From contig CALKUR010000157.1 of assembly GCA_937996725.1 (NCBI GenBank), positions 1 through 9,930 on the forward strand: a stretch of 9,930 bases of DNA. The letters are read 5' to 3'. Origin of the DNA: an uncultured Dechloromonas sp. Lineage in GTDB: Bacteria > Pseudomonadota > Gammaproteobacteria > Burkholderiales > Rhodocyclaceae. A program made the position numbers and the translations under genes. The notes beneath the pieces were generated by a model. That model was not told where the DNA came from. It searched no databases and saw only the letters and a program-made list of their open reading frames with translations. Positions 1-6,311 of this stretch are shown here, piece after piece; position 1 is the first letter of the stretch, and every line of letters starts with the position of its first letter.

Positions 1-465
1 ATTACAGCGCATCACCTGCTGTACAACCGCAATGCCATCTTCCAGGGCGGTGTGCGGCCTCATTACTACTGCCTGCCAGTGCTCAAACGCGAGACGCATC
101 GTGAAGCGCTGGTCGAAGCCGCAACGTCGGGTTTACCGCAATTTTTCCTGGGCACCGATTCGGCGCCGCATGCCAAGCTGACGAAGGAAGCGGCCTGTGG
201 TTGTGCCGGTTGCTACACCGCGGGTGAGGCCATGGAGATGTATGCTACGGCCTTTGATGCCGTGGGTGCGCTCGATACGCTGGAAGGCTTTGCCAGTCTG
301 CATGGTCCGGCTTTCTACGGCTTGCTGGCGAATGAACGCAAGGTCGTGCTACGTCGTGCGCCTTTGACGGTGTCGACGGATTATCCGTATATCAATGGCG
401 ACACCCTGGTGCCCTTAGAGGCTGGCAATACATTGCCTTGGACCTTCGGCGGCTTCATCGACTGA
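1..465 (+). CDS. pyrC: Dihydroorotase, C-terminal part (5' end outside window)
   Basis: This is the C-terminal 154 residues of a class II dihydroorotase, the zinc amidohydrolase that interconverts carbamoyl-aspartate and dihydroorotate in cytosolic pyrimidine synthesis. The frame is open from base 1 and ends at TGA 463-465. It begins ITAHHLLYNRN and continues GGVRPHYYCLPVLKR, the segment that in the E. coli enzyme precedes the active site. LGTDSAPH follows; its Asp (codon 157-159) is the conserved catalytic, metal-binding residue and its His a substrate contact. The Cys-rich KEAACGCAGCY and the C-terminal DTLVPLEAGNTLPW also match the E. coli protein closely from memory. The N-terminal metal ligands lie outside the window. 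It is a separate unit from the dcw genes, because rnpB with its own promoter follows directly. Family assignment is very secure. Confidence 0.97.
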   Translation: MTAHHLLYNRNAIFQGGVRPHYYCLPVLKRETHREALVEAATSGLPQFFLGTDSAPHAKLTKEAACGCAGCYTAGEAMEMYATAFDAVGALDTLEGFASLHGPAFYGLLANERKVVLRRAPLTVSTDYPYINGDTLVPLEAGNTLPWTFGGFID

Positions 466-489
466 GTCCATTGAGTTCCCACGTATAAT
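462..489 (+). promoter_or_regulatory. rnpB promoter
   Basis: A perfect -10 hexamer TATAAT lies at 484-489, seven bases before the start of the P1 helix of RNase P RNA at 496, which fits transcription starting at or near the mature 5' end. The best -35 at an allowed distance is CTGAGT (462-467, 16-base spacer), a poor match that overlaps the pyrC stop codon. The -10 is convincing; the -35 is a guess. Confidence 0.75.
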
Positions 490-495
490 GTGCGT

Positions 496-937
496 GGGAA
501 GTCGCCCTGGCAGCCGCTGCGTACTGCAAGGTACGGGGAGGAAAGTCCGGGCTCCGCAGAGCAGGATGCCGGCTAACGGCCGGGCACCGTGAGGTGACGG
601 AAAGTCCTACTGGAAGCAGTGGGCAGCAATGGTGAGTGTCTGAGTCCGGTTCGTCCCGTCTCATTGTTGCTGGCAACAGAAAGCAAACCGCCGATGGCGT
701 CAGACGCCAGGTAAGGGTGAAAGGGTGAGGTAAGAGCTCACCGCGTCCGGGGACAACGCCGGGCGGCACGGTAAACCCCATCCGGAGCAAGACCAAATAG
801 GGAAGCATTGGCGTGGCTCGCGTCGCTTCCGGGTAGGTTGCTTGAGCATGTCGGCAACGGCACGCCTAGAGGAATGATTGTCACGCTATCCGCAAGGGTG
901 GCGCACAGAACCCGGCTTACCGGGCGACTTCCCGCCT
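496..937 (+). ncRNA. rnpB: RNase P RNA, bacterial class A (M1 RNA)
   Basis: This is the catalytic RNA of ribonuclease P, which with protein C5 (RnpA) removes 5' leaders from pre-tRNAs. Helix P1 is a perfect 12-base pairing of GGGAAGTCGCCC (496-507) with GGGCGACTTCCC (922-933). Conserved blocks are all present: GAGGAAAGTCCGGGCTCC (about 538-555, 5' strand of P4), ACAGAAAGCAAACCGCC (from 677), AGGTAAGGGTGAAAGGGTG (710-728), the L15 loop CACGGTAAAC with the GGU that binds the tRNA 3' CCA (about 770-772), GGAGCAAGACCAAATAGGG (784-802) and ACAGAACCCGGCTTAC (905-920, 3' strand of P4). P9 looks like CACC-GTGA-GGTG and P18 is capped by GCAA, both GNRA loops. The RNA is about 442 bases against 377 in E. 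coli; nearly all of the excess is one insertion at 606-672. The ends are approximate: the 3' end is set by analogy with E. coli, where CACCUGAUUU precedes the terminator. Confidence 0.97.
606..672 (+). other. Two-hairpin insertion within RNase P RNA
   Basis: Where E. coli RNase P RNA reads AGUGCAACAGAGAG after helix P9, this one reads AGT (603-605), then 67 extra bases, then GCAACAGAAAG (673-683). The extra bases form two adjacent helices that fill the interval exactly. CCTACTG (606-612) pairs with CAGTGGG (617-623) around a GAAG loop. CAGCAATGGTGAG (624-636) pairs with CTCATTGTTGCTG (660-672), 13 pairs including three G-U, around a 23-base loop. The pairings are read directly; the comparison with E. 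coli is from memory. The site is in the specificity domain, near P9/P10. Whether it is an elongated native helix of this lineage or a recent insertion cannot be told here. Confidence 0.7.
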
Positions 938-949
938 GATTTTTTACCA

Positions 950-990
950 AAATCGCCATTCGGAACCCCGAGTGGCGATTTGCTTTGTGC
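950..990 (+). terminator. rnpB intrinsic terminator
   Basis: AAATCGCCATTCGG (950-963) pairs over 14 positions, one of them U-G, with CCGAGTGGCGATTT (968-981) around the 4-base loop AACC, followed by GCTTTGTGC. Position and form (A-rich 5' flank, stem, then GCTTT) parallel the E. coli rnpB terminator. The downstream T run is short, but a separate T6 run (940-945) just after the mature 3' end could assist. Confidence 0.8.
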
Positions 991-1021
991 TGACCCGTGC
1001 CACGTCATCATCGAGGGTTCG

Positions 1022-1041
1022 CCACAAAAAACTTTTTGTGG
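1022..1041. repeat. Perfect 9-base inverted repeat
   Basis: CCACAAAAA (1022-1030) and TTTTTGTGG (1033-1041) are exact reverse complements separated by two bases (AC). The tight centre and lack of a GC-rich stem suggest a two-fold protein-binding site rather than a terminator. Its right arm overlaps the DnaA box at 1037-1045. No binding protein can be named from sequence. Confidence 0.6.
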
Positions 1042-1045
1042 ATAA
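1037..1045 (-). promoter_or_regulatory. Perfect consensus DnaA box
   Basis: TGTGGATAA on the + strand is TTATCCACA on the - strand, the highest-affinity DnaA recognition 9-mer known from E. coli oriC. It lies about 140 bases upstream of the mra -35 box. One isolated box can be chance, and I saw no second good copy nearby, so a regulatory role is inference. Confidence 0.5.
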
Positions 1046-1170
1046 CTTTGTGCGTATTCTTAAAGCCTCACTTTAAGTGCCGTTTTCCGACCATTGATTT
1101 TAAAGGGAAAAATTTTATCAAGCCACCGAGAAAAAGTGCGCTAAGCCCTTGTTGTCATTGAAAAAATCTG

Positions 1171-1197
1171 AAAAAAGGGGTTGACCGCCCCTTTTTT
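1171..1197. terminator. Terminator-like inverted repeat, possibly bidirectional
   Basis: AAAAAAGGGG (1171-1180) and CCCCTTTTTT (1188-1197) are perfect reverse complements around the 7-base loop TTGACCG. Both strands read as a G4/C4 stem running into six Ts, the form of a short bidirectional intrinsic terminator. The stem has only four G-C pairs, so it may be weak. The loop contains the -35 hexamer of the mra promoter, so it would stop transcripts arriving from upstream without affecting transcripts that start downstream. Confidence 0.5.
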
Positions 1198-1209
1198 GTT
1201 CTCTAAAGT
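1181..1209 (+). promoter_or_regulatory. Promoter of the mra/dcw operon
   Basis: TTGACC (1181-1186, 5 of 6 to the sigma-70 -35 consensus) and TAAAGT (1204-1209, 4 of 6 to the -10) are separated by exactly 17 bases. Transcription would start near 1216, giving an untranslated leader of about 80 bases before mraZ at 1298. This is the only good promoter-like pair seen before the gene cluster. Its -10 box overlaps the first MraZ-type repeat, the expected arrangement for a repressed promoter. Confidence 0.7.
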
Positions 1210-1232
1210 GGAAAAAAGTGGGGAAAAGTGGG
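1205..1232 (+). promoter_or_regulatory. MraZ-binding box (three GTGG repeats at 10-base spacing)
   Basis: The 7-mer AAAGTGG occurs exactly at 1205-1211, 1215-1221 and 1225-1231, one DNA helical turn apart. The cores read TGGA, TGGG and TGGG. MraZ is known to bind direct TGGG repeats with 5-6 base spacers in front of its own gene, where it represses the dcw promoter. Here the repeats run from the -10 box across the expected start site. The pattern is seen directly; assignment to MraZ rests on the family and on mraZ being the first gene. Confidence 0.85.
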
Positions 1233-1297
1233 AGATCGATGATTTCGCACCGATCCCACGCCCTTCTATTTCGAGAACCGCTGCCGCCCAAACGCTT

Positions 1298-1771
1298 ATG
1301 TCTTTTCAAGGTGCAATCGCTCTGACGCTCGACGCCAAAGGCCGGCTCGCTATTCCGGCGCGGCATCGTGGCGCGCTGACGGCAGCGTTGGCGGATCGTG
1401 ACGCGAACGCTGAAGGCGGGCTGATTCTGACCGCGCATCCGCACAAGTGCCTACTGCTGTATCCGGAACCGGCTTGGACGCCGATTCGCGATCGCATTCT
1501 GCAAGCCCCCAGTTTTGATACGCGCTCGGCCGCATTGAAGCGTGTACTCATCGGTAACGCCCGTGAAGAGGGTATGGATTCGGCCGGACGCTTGTTGGTG
1601 GCCCCAGAGCTGCGTGAGTTTGCCGGTCTGGAACGCAAGGTGTGGATGGTGGGGCTCGGTTCCCATTTCGAACTGTGGAGCGATGCCGGTTGGCAGGCTC
1701 AGAATGCGGCTGCTGTAGAAGTGCTGCAGTCGGCGGAACCGCCCGCCGGCTTTGAGGATTTCGCACTGTGA
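1298..1771 (+). CDS. mraZ: Transcriptional regulator MraZ
   Basis: This 157-residue DNA-binding protein of the AbrB-like SpoVT fold is known to assemble into a ring and repress the dcw operon. It contains two copies of the family signature: LDAKGRLAIPARHR (DxxGR at residues 12-16) and MDSAGRLLVAPELR (DxxGR at 94-98), which is the usual duplicated architecture. Length is close to the 152 residues of E. coli MraZ. The ATG at 1298 is chosen because the protein then starts MSFQGAIALTLDAKGR, as in the family; the open frame continues further upstream, but that part covers the promoter and repeats. I see no clear Shine-Dalgarno sequence before this ATG, so initiation may be weak or rely on leader structure. 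Its last codons overlap the rsmH start by four bases. The repeats at 1205-1232 are its likely binding site. Confidence 0.95.
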   Translation: MSFQGAIALTLDAKGRLAIPARHRGALTAALADRDANAEGGLILTAHPHKCLLLYPEPAWTPIRDRILQAPSFDTRSAALKRVLIGNAREEGMDSAGRLLVAPELREFAGLERKVWMVGLGSHFELWSDAGWQAQNAAAVEVLQSAEPPAGFEDFAL

Positions 1772-2772
1772 CGATGCGCGCCGGGATTGCTGTCCCCGGT
1801 TCTCGCGCCCCCAGTGCCTCCGCCGCCGTAGCAAATCCTACTTCCGATGTTCATGAAACCGTCTTGCTCGACGAGGCGGTCGAGGCGTTAGCCATTCGTC
1901 CGGATGGTTGTTACATCGACGCCACCTTTGGCCGTGGCGGTCATTCTCGAAAAATTCTCGCGCAGCTGGGGCCGCAGGGGCGGTTGCTGGCGTTGGATCG
2001 TGATCCGCAGGCCGTTGCTGCCGCGGCGGCAATCAATGATCCGCGCTTTACGCTCGTGCACACCGCCTTTGATGGCATGAGTGCCGCGGCAAAACAAGTT
2101 CAGTTTGATGTGGCCCGGGTAGACGGGGTGCTGTTCGATTTGGGGCTCTCCTCTCCTCAGATCGATACGGCATCCCGTGGGTTTTCATTCCGTTTTGATG
2201 CGCCGCTGGATATGCGCATGGATACAACCCGCGGCCAGACGGCGGCGGCCTGGTTAGCAGAAGTCGACGAAAAAACTTTGGCGGAGGTCATTAAGGACTA
2301 TGGCGAAGAACGGTTTGCTGTCTCGATTGCAAAGAAGATTGTGGTTGCTCGGGCCGAGCGTCCTATCACCACAACCGGCGAATTCGCCGCGCTTGTACGC
2401 TCGTGCGTGCGCACCCGCGAGCCCGGCCAGGATGCGGCGACGCGTACCTTCCAGGCTGTACGGATTTATATCAATCAAGAGCTCGGCCAGCTGGCGCTGA
2501 CCTTGCCGCAGGCACTGGATCTGCTCAAGCCGGGTGGTCGTCTGGTTGTGATCAGTTTCCATTCGCTGGAAGATCGTGTCGTCAAACGTTTCATGCAAGC
2601 AGGTGCCAAGCCGGCAGAGCCGCCGAAGGGCGTGCCCCTGACCGCAGCGCAACTGCCGTTACCGAAGCTCAAGCTGATCGGCAAGGCGATCAAGCCCAGC
2701 GCTGTCGAAATTGAACGCAACCCGCGCGCACGGAGTGCCATCATGCGCGTCGCTGAGAAATTGGCGGCCTGA
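1768..2772 (+). CDS. rsmH: 16S rRNA (cytosine-1402-N4)-methyltransferase RsmH
   Basis: RsmH (MraW) uses S-adenosylmethionine to methylate N4 of C1402 in 16S rRNA, in the decoding centre. The 334-residue product (E. coli 313) shows SAM-binding motif I as DATFGRGGHS (residues 51-60), the acidic loop LDRDP (76-80), DGVLFDLGLSSPQ (118-130), RGFSFRFDAPLDMRMD (136-151), TFQAVRIYINQEL (227-239), ISFHSLEDR (261-269) and the C-terminal NPRARSAIMR. The family core begins at VHETVLLDEAVEAL (about residue 28), so there is an Ala/Ser/Pro-rich N-terminal extension of about 27 residues. No in-frame start lies closer, so the choice is GTG 1768 or ATG 1774. TGAGGA at 1753-1758 is well spaced for GTG 1768, which overlaps the mraZ stop as GTGA and suggests translational coupling. 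Confidence 0.95.
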   Translation: MTMRAGIAVPGSRAPSASAAVANPTSDVHETVLLDEAVEALAIRPDGCYIDATFGRGGHSRKILAQLGPQGRLLALDRDPQAVAAAAAINDPRFTLVHTAFDGMSAAAKQVQFDVARVDGVLFDLGLSSPQIDTASRGFSFRFDAPLDMRMDTTRGQTAAAWLAEVDEKTLAEVIKDYGEERFAVSIAKKIVVARAERPITTTGEFAALVRSCVRTREPGQDAATRTFQAVRIYINQELGQLALTLPQALDLLKPGGRLVVISFHSLEDRVVKRFMQAGAKPAEPPKGVPLTAAQLPLPKLKLIGKAIKPSAVEIERNPRARSAIMRVAEKLAA

Positions 2773-2779
2773 GGCGACG

Positions 2780-3046
2780 ATGCGGCGGATCAATCTCATC
2801 CTCATCATTGTGCTGCTGGTGTCGGCGGTCGGTACCATCGCCGCGCAGCATCAGGCGCGCAAACGTTTGCAGGCGCTCGAGCTGGAGCGTGAACGTTCGC
2901 ACAATCTGGACGTGGAATTCGGTCAGCTGCAATTAGAAATGTCTTCCTGGGCCGCACATACGCGTATCGAGCGTATCGCCCGTGAAAAACTCGGCATGCA
3001 ACCGCCGGATATGAAGAAAGTGCAAAAGCTCGGAGGGGGGCAATGA
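2780..3046 (+). CDS. ftsL: Cell division protein FtsL
   Basis: FtsL is a small bitopic inner-membrane protein that forms a complex with FtsB and FtsQ and helps activate the septal synthase FtsW-FtsI. The 88 residues show a short basic cytoplasmic start (MRRIN), one membrane helix (about 4-21), then a periplasmic, charge-rich helical stretch likely to be coiled coil (about 25-55) and the conserved end TRIERIAREKLGMQPPD (61-77). It is much shorter than E. coli FtsL (121 residues), mostly because the cytoplasmic N-terminus is nearly absent, which is usual for betaproteobacteria. ATG 2780 is chosen because GAGG at 2771-2774 precedes it and the membrane helix follows directly. It starts seven bases after rsmH and overlaps ftsI by ATGA. 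Sequence conservation in this family is low, so gene position supports the name. Confidence 0.93.
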   Translation: MRRINLILIIVLLVSAVGTIAAQHQARKRLQALELERERSHNLDVEFGQLQLEMSSWAAHTRIERIAREKLGMQPPDMKKVQKLGGGQ

Positions 3047-4809
3047 GCCGCAAGGATCATCGCTTTACCGAGAGCCCAGTGCTGAAGGATCAGTTGGCGA
3101 GCTGGCGGATTCATCTCGTCTCCGCGCTCATTTTTGGCGCGTTACTGGCGCTCGTTGGCCGCGCTTTCTATTTGCAGTTGATCAACGAAGACTTTTTGCA
3201 GGAGCGGGGTGATGCGCGTTATCGCCGTGTGCTGGAAATTCCGGCCTCGCGCGGCAAGATTCTCGATCGTCATGGTGACATGCTGGCGCAGTCGACACCG
3301 ATGCGCGCTGTTTGGGCAACGGCGGATGCCAAGCTGGATAAAACGCAGCTAAAAGAATTGGCAGCATTGTTGGAAATGGATCCGCGCCAGATCGAGAAAA
3401 AGCTCAACGGTGATAAGAGCTTTGTTTACCTGAAGCGCCAGGTCTCGCCGGATGCGGCGGCGCGCATTGCGGCGCTCAAGTTGCCCGGCATCCAGATGGA
3501 TCGGGAATATAGCCGCTTTTATCCGGGCGGTGAGATGGTCGCCCATATGGTCGGCTTTACCGGCAAAGATGATCGTGGTCAGGAGGGCGTTGAGCTTGCC
3601 TTTGAAAATCGCTTGATCGGTAAGCCGGGTGAACGCACAGTGATCAAAGACCGCCGTGGTCAGATTGTCGAAGAAGTGGGTTCCGAGCGTCCGCCGCAAG
3701 ATGGCGACGACATTGAGCTGGCGATCGATTCGAAAATTCAGTTCATCGCCTTCAATGCGTTGCGTAACGCCGCCGATAAATTCAATGCCAAAGGCGGCAG
3801 TGTGATCGTCGCCGATATCAAGACGGGCGAGATTCTAGCGCTGGCCAACTGGCCAACCTATAACCCGAACAACCGCTCGCAACTCTCCGGTGGTCAGCTG
3901 CGCAATCGTGCCGTGACCGATAGTTTCGAGCCGGGTTCAACGATGAAGCCGTTCATTGCGGCGTTGGCGTTAGATCGCGGCAAGTACAAATTTGATTCGA
4001 TCATCAACTGTGCGCCGGGCAAGATGACGATCGGTACGGCCACCATCAGCGATGCCCACCCGCATGGCGCACTGACGCTGGCGCAGGTCATCCAGAAATC
4101 ATCCAATATCGGTGCGACCAAGATTGCGCTGGGTTTCCCGTCGGAAGACATGTGGACCATGATGAGCAAGGTGGGTTTTGGTAAGCCGCTCGGTTTGGGG
4201 TTCCCCGGTGAGGTGGGCGGCCGTCTGCGCCCCTGGCAAACCTGGAAGCCGATCGAGCAAGCCACCATGTCCTACGGCCATGGTGTCTCGGTGACGGTCG
4301 TACAGTTGGCCCACGCTTATAGTGTCTTTGGGCGCGATGGCGATGTCGTGCCGCTTTCATTGATTAAGACGCGTGGCCCGGTCACGGGGCAACCGGTGTT
4401 CGCGCCGGAAACCTCGCGCCAAGTCCGGCAGATGCTGGAAATGGTCGTGAGCCCAGAGGGGACGGCCAATAAGGCCTCCGTGCCGGGCTACCGTGTGGGT
4501 GGCAAAACCGGTACGGCGCACAAGCTGGTGGGCGGTCGTTATGCGAACAAGTATCTAGCCTCATTTGTCGGCATCGGTCCGATTTCTGATCCACGTCTCG
4601 TCGTCGGGGTGGTTGTCGATGAGCCGGTCGGTGCCCATTACGGTGGCGATGTCGCCGGTCCGGTGTTCTCGGAAGTCATGGGTGGCGCATTGCGTACGCT
4701 GGGCGTACCGCAAGACAAGGATCCAAGCAAAGATGCGACAAAGACCGCTGCCTTACCAGCACCGGTGACCGTGGCCGCTGCGCCTGCTGTGAAGAAAGGG
4801 GCGCACTGA
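3043..4809 (+). CDS. ftsI: Septal peptidoglycan D,D-transpeptidase FtsI (PBP3)
   Basis: This is the class B penicillin-binding protein that cross-links septal peptidoglycan, working with the glycosyltransferase FtsW at the divisome. The 588 residues (E. coli also 588) contain a cytoplasmic N-terminus, one membrane anchor (about 23-46), the dimerisation/pedestal domain starting with SRGKILDRHGDMLA (69-82), and the transpeptidase domain. Its active-site motifs are all present: S299-T-M-K302 with the acylated serine, S353-S-N355, and K488-T-G490 in VGGKTGTAHK. They sit within a few residues of their E. coli positions. The C-terminus ends in an Ala/Pro/Lys-rich tail (from about 560), which is probably disordered. 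A strong ribosome site, GGAGGGGGG (3032-3040), precedes the ATG, and the start overlaps the ftsL stop (ATGA). The stop overlaps the murE ATG by one base. Confidence 0.97.
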   Translation: MSRKDHRFTESPVLKDQLASWRIHLVSALIFGALLALVGRAFYLQLINEDFLQERGDARYRRVLEIPASRGKILDRHGDMLAQSTPMRAVWATADAKLDKTQLKELAALLEMDPRQIEKKLNGDKSFVYLKRQVSPDAAARIAALKLPGIQMDREYSRFYPGGEMVAHMVGFTGKDDRGQEGVELAFENRLIGKPGERTVIKDRRGQIVEEVGSERPPQDGDDIELAIDSKIQFIAFNALRNAADKFNAKGGSVIVADIKTGEILALANWPTYNPNNRSQLSGGQLRNRAVTDSFEPGSTMKPFIAALALDRGKYKFDSIINCAPGKMTIGTATISDAHPHGALTLAQVIQKSSNIGATKIALGFPSEDMWTMMSKVGFGKPLGLGFPGEVGGRLRPWQTWKPIEQATMSYGHGVSVTVVQLAHAYSVFGRDGDVVPLSLIKTRGPVTGQPVFAPETSRQVRQMLEMVVSPEGTANKASVPGYRVGGKTGTAHKLVGGRYANKYLASFVGIGPISDPRLVVGVVVDEPVGAHYGGDVAGPVFSEVMGGALRTLGVPQDKDPSKDATKTAALPAPVTVAAAPAVKKGAH

Positions 4810-6311
4810 TGACCGTGTTGACCTCGCGTGAAGATGTGCTGAGCTGGCTGCTGGCGCAGGGTCTGCGTCCCACGGGTGTCTGTGCCGATAGTCGTCGTGT
4901 GCGCGCGGGCGACCTTTTTGTTGCCGAAGTGCCAGAGTCGGGTGCTCGGGCGGTCTATGCACGCGATGCGTTGGCGAATGGTGCCTGCGCAGTACTGTGG
5001 TCGGCTGATCTGCCGCTATGCCCCGCCGAATTCGGCAGCGGGCCGGTAGTTGCTGTCGAAGGCTTGCATCAATTGATTGGTCCGTTGGCGCAGCAGGTAT
5101 ACGGTAATCCGAGCAGCAAATTGCGGGTACTGGCTGTGACCGGTACCAATGGCAAAACGACGATCACGCAGTGGATTGCGCAGTCGATGCCGGGCCACTG
5201 CGCGGTAATCGGTACCCTCGGTGCCGGTTATCCGGGCGTGATGGTAGAAACCGGATTCACCACGCCGGATGCGGCGCAATATGCCAACTTGTTGGCCGAT
5301 TTTGTGAGCGATGGTGCAACAGCCTGTGCCGTTGAGGCGTCGTCAATCGGACTCGAAGAAGCCCGTATGGCCGGAAGCGATGTCGATTGCGCGGTATTTA
5401 CCAATCTGACCCGTGATCATTTGGATTATCACGGCACGATGGACGCTTATGCCGCGGCTAAGGCCAAACTCTTTGTCTGGTCGGGTCTGCGTGCTGCAGT
5501 GATTAATCATGATGATGCTTTTGGCCGTCAATTATTGACAAAGACAACGGCGCGTATGGTGCTGGCCTACGGCCTGAGTGACCGCCCGAGTGATTTGCCG
5601 AAGAACGTGCAATGGGTGGGCGCTGAAAATGTCGCAGCAACCGCGCAAGGTTTAAGCGCCACGCTGGTATTTGGCGACGAGCGCCTACCGTTCGTGACGC
5701 ACATCATCGGCCGTCATAACCTATCGAATATGCTGGCCGTATCCGCCGTGCTTGTGGCGGAAGGCTTAAGCCCGGCAGAAATTGTCGTGCGTCTCCACAA
5801 GTTGCAACCACCGGCCGGCCGCATGGCCTGCTACGGTGGACAACGTCAACCCTTGGTGGTCGTCGACTACGCACACACCCCAGATGCTTTGGCGCATATT
5901 CTGTCGGCGCTCCGTGATGTAGCAATCGCACGTCAGGGGCGTCTGGTCTGCCTCTTTGGTTGTGGCGGTGATCGCGATCCGGGTAAACGGCCTGAAATGG
6001 GTCGCGCGGCAGCAGCTGGTGCCGATGAGGTCTGGATCACCTCCGATAATCCGCGGGGCGAAGATCCGGAAGCCATCATTGCAGCAATTGCCCAAGGCGC
6101 AACGTCCGCGCAAAAAATGACCGATCGTGCTCGGGCGATTGCCGAGGTAATCGCCGGTGCCGCTATGGGCGATGTCATCCTGTTGGCCGGCAAAGGCCAC
6201 GAAAGCACCCAGGAAATTCGCGGTCAGCGCTATCCCTTTGACGATGCAGTTCACGCGCAGGCTGCGCTGGATGCTTGGCATGTCGTAGAGCAAGCGGCGG
6301 GGGTAGTTTGA
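4809..6311 (+). CDS. murE: UDP-MurNAc-L-Ala-D-Glu : meso-DAP ligase MurE
   Basis: MurE is the cytosolic ATP-dependent ligase that adds the third stem-peptide residue to UDP-MurNAc-L-Ala-D-Glu. The 500-residue protein has an N-terminal UDP-binding domain with DSRRVRAGDLFVA (27-39), the ATP P-loop TGTNGKTT (111-118), NLTRDHLDYHGT, the AAAKAKLF segment whose Lys (K218) fits the carbamylated Mg-site lysine of Mur ligases, the FGCGGDRDPGKRPEMG stretch, and D413-N-P-R416. DNPR marks enzymes selecting meso-diaminopimelate rather than lysine, as expected for a Gram-negative cell wall. Where E. coli has SSHGL this protein has SSIGL (Ile180), which I recall as common in betaproteobacteria. AAAGGGG (4795-4801) lies before the ATG; the start shares one base with the ftsI stop (TGATG). 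Confidence 0.97.
   Translation: MTVLTSREDVLSWLLAQGLRPTGVCADSRRVRAGDLFVAEVPESGARAVYARDALANGACAVLWSADLPLCPAEFGSGPVVAVEGLHQLIGPLAQQVYGNPSSKLRVLAVTGTNGKTTITQWIAQSMPGHCAVIGTLGAGYPGVMVETGFTTPDAAQYANLLADFVSDGATACAVEASSIGLEEARMAGSDVDCAVFTNLTRDHLDYHGTMDAYAAAKAKLFVWSGLRAAVINHDDAFGRQLLTKTTARMVLAYGLSDRPSDLPKNVQWVGAENVAATAQGLSATLVFGDERLPFVTHIIGRHNLSNMLAVSAVLVAEGLSPAEIVVRLHKLQPPAGRMACYGGQRQPLVVVDYAHTPDALAHILSALRDVAIARQGRLVCLFGCGGDRDPGKRPEMGRAAAAGADEVWITSDNPRGEDPEAIIAAIAQGATSAQKMTDRARAIAEVIAGAAMGDVILLAGKGHESTQEIRGQRYPFDDAVHAQAALDAWHVVEQAAGVV

Larger units (their letters stand above)
991..1170. other. Non-coding, partly AT-rich spacer between rnpB and the mra promoter
   Basis: There is no supportable gene here on either strand. 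The stretch holds the palindrome and DnaA box listed separately (1022-1045), a small palindrome CACTTTAAGTG (1069-1079), and A- and T-rich runs (for example 1105-1118 and 1161-1166) that may make the DNA upstream of the mra promoter bent or easily melted. No tRNA, riboswitch or convincing extra promoter was seen. Confidence 0.6.

Noticed and set aside
455..959. Minus-strand open frames across 455-808 and 738-959
   Set aside because: They lie antisense to the structured RNase P RNA and show no recognisable protein motif.
1031..1065. A second promoter with -10 TATTCT (1055-1060)
   Set aside because: No acceptable -35 lies 16-18 bases upstream, and the TTGACC/TAAAGT pair downstream is clearly better.
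1069..1079. Small palindrome CACTTTAAGTG
   Set aside because: The arms are five bases in AT-rich sequence, with no supporting context; it may well be chance.
1205..1231. The three short repeats as a CRISPR or minisatellite
   Set aside because: Units are only 7 bases with 3-base gaps; position and sequence fit MraZ operator repeats.
1181..1297. Open frame extending mraZ upstream to a TTG at 1181
   Set aside because: It would translate the -35, -10 and the GTGG repeats, and the family N-terminus (MSFQGA...DAKGR) begins at the ATG at 1298.
6275..6310. MurF start at TTG 6275 inside murE
   Set aside because: ATG 6311 has a well-spaced G-rich ribosome site and the typical one-base TGATG overlap; the extra residues resemble nothing in MurF.
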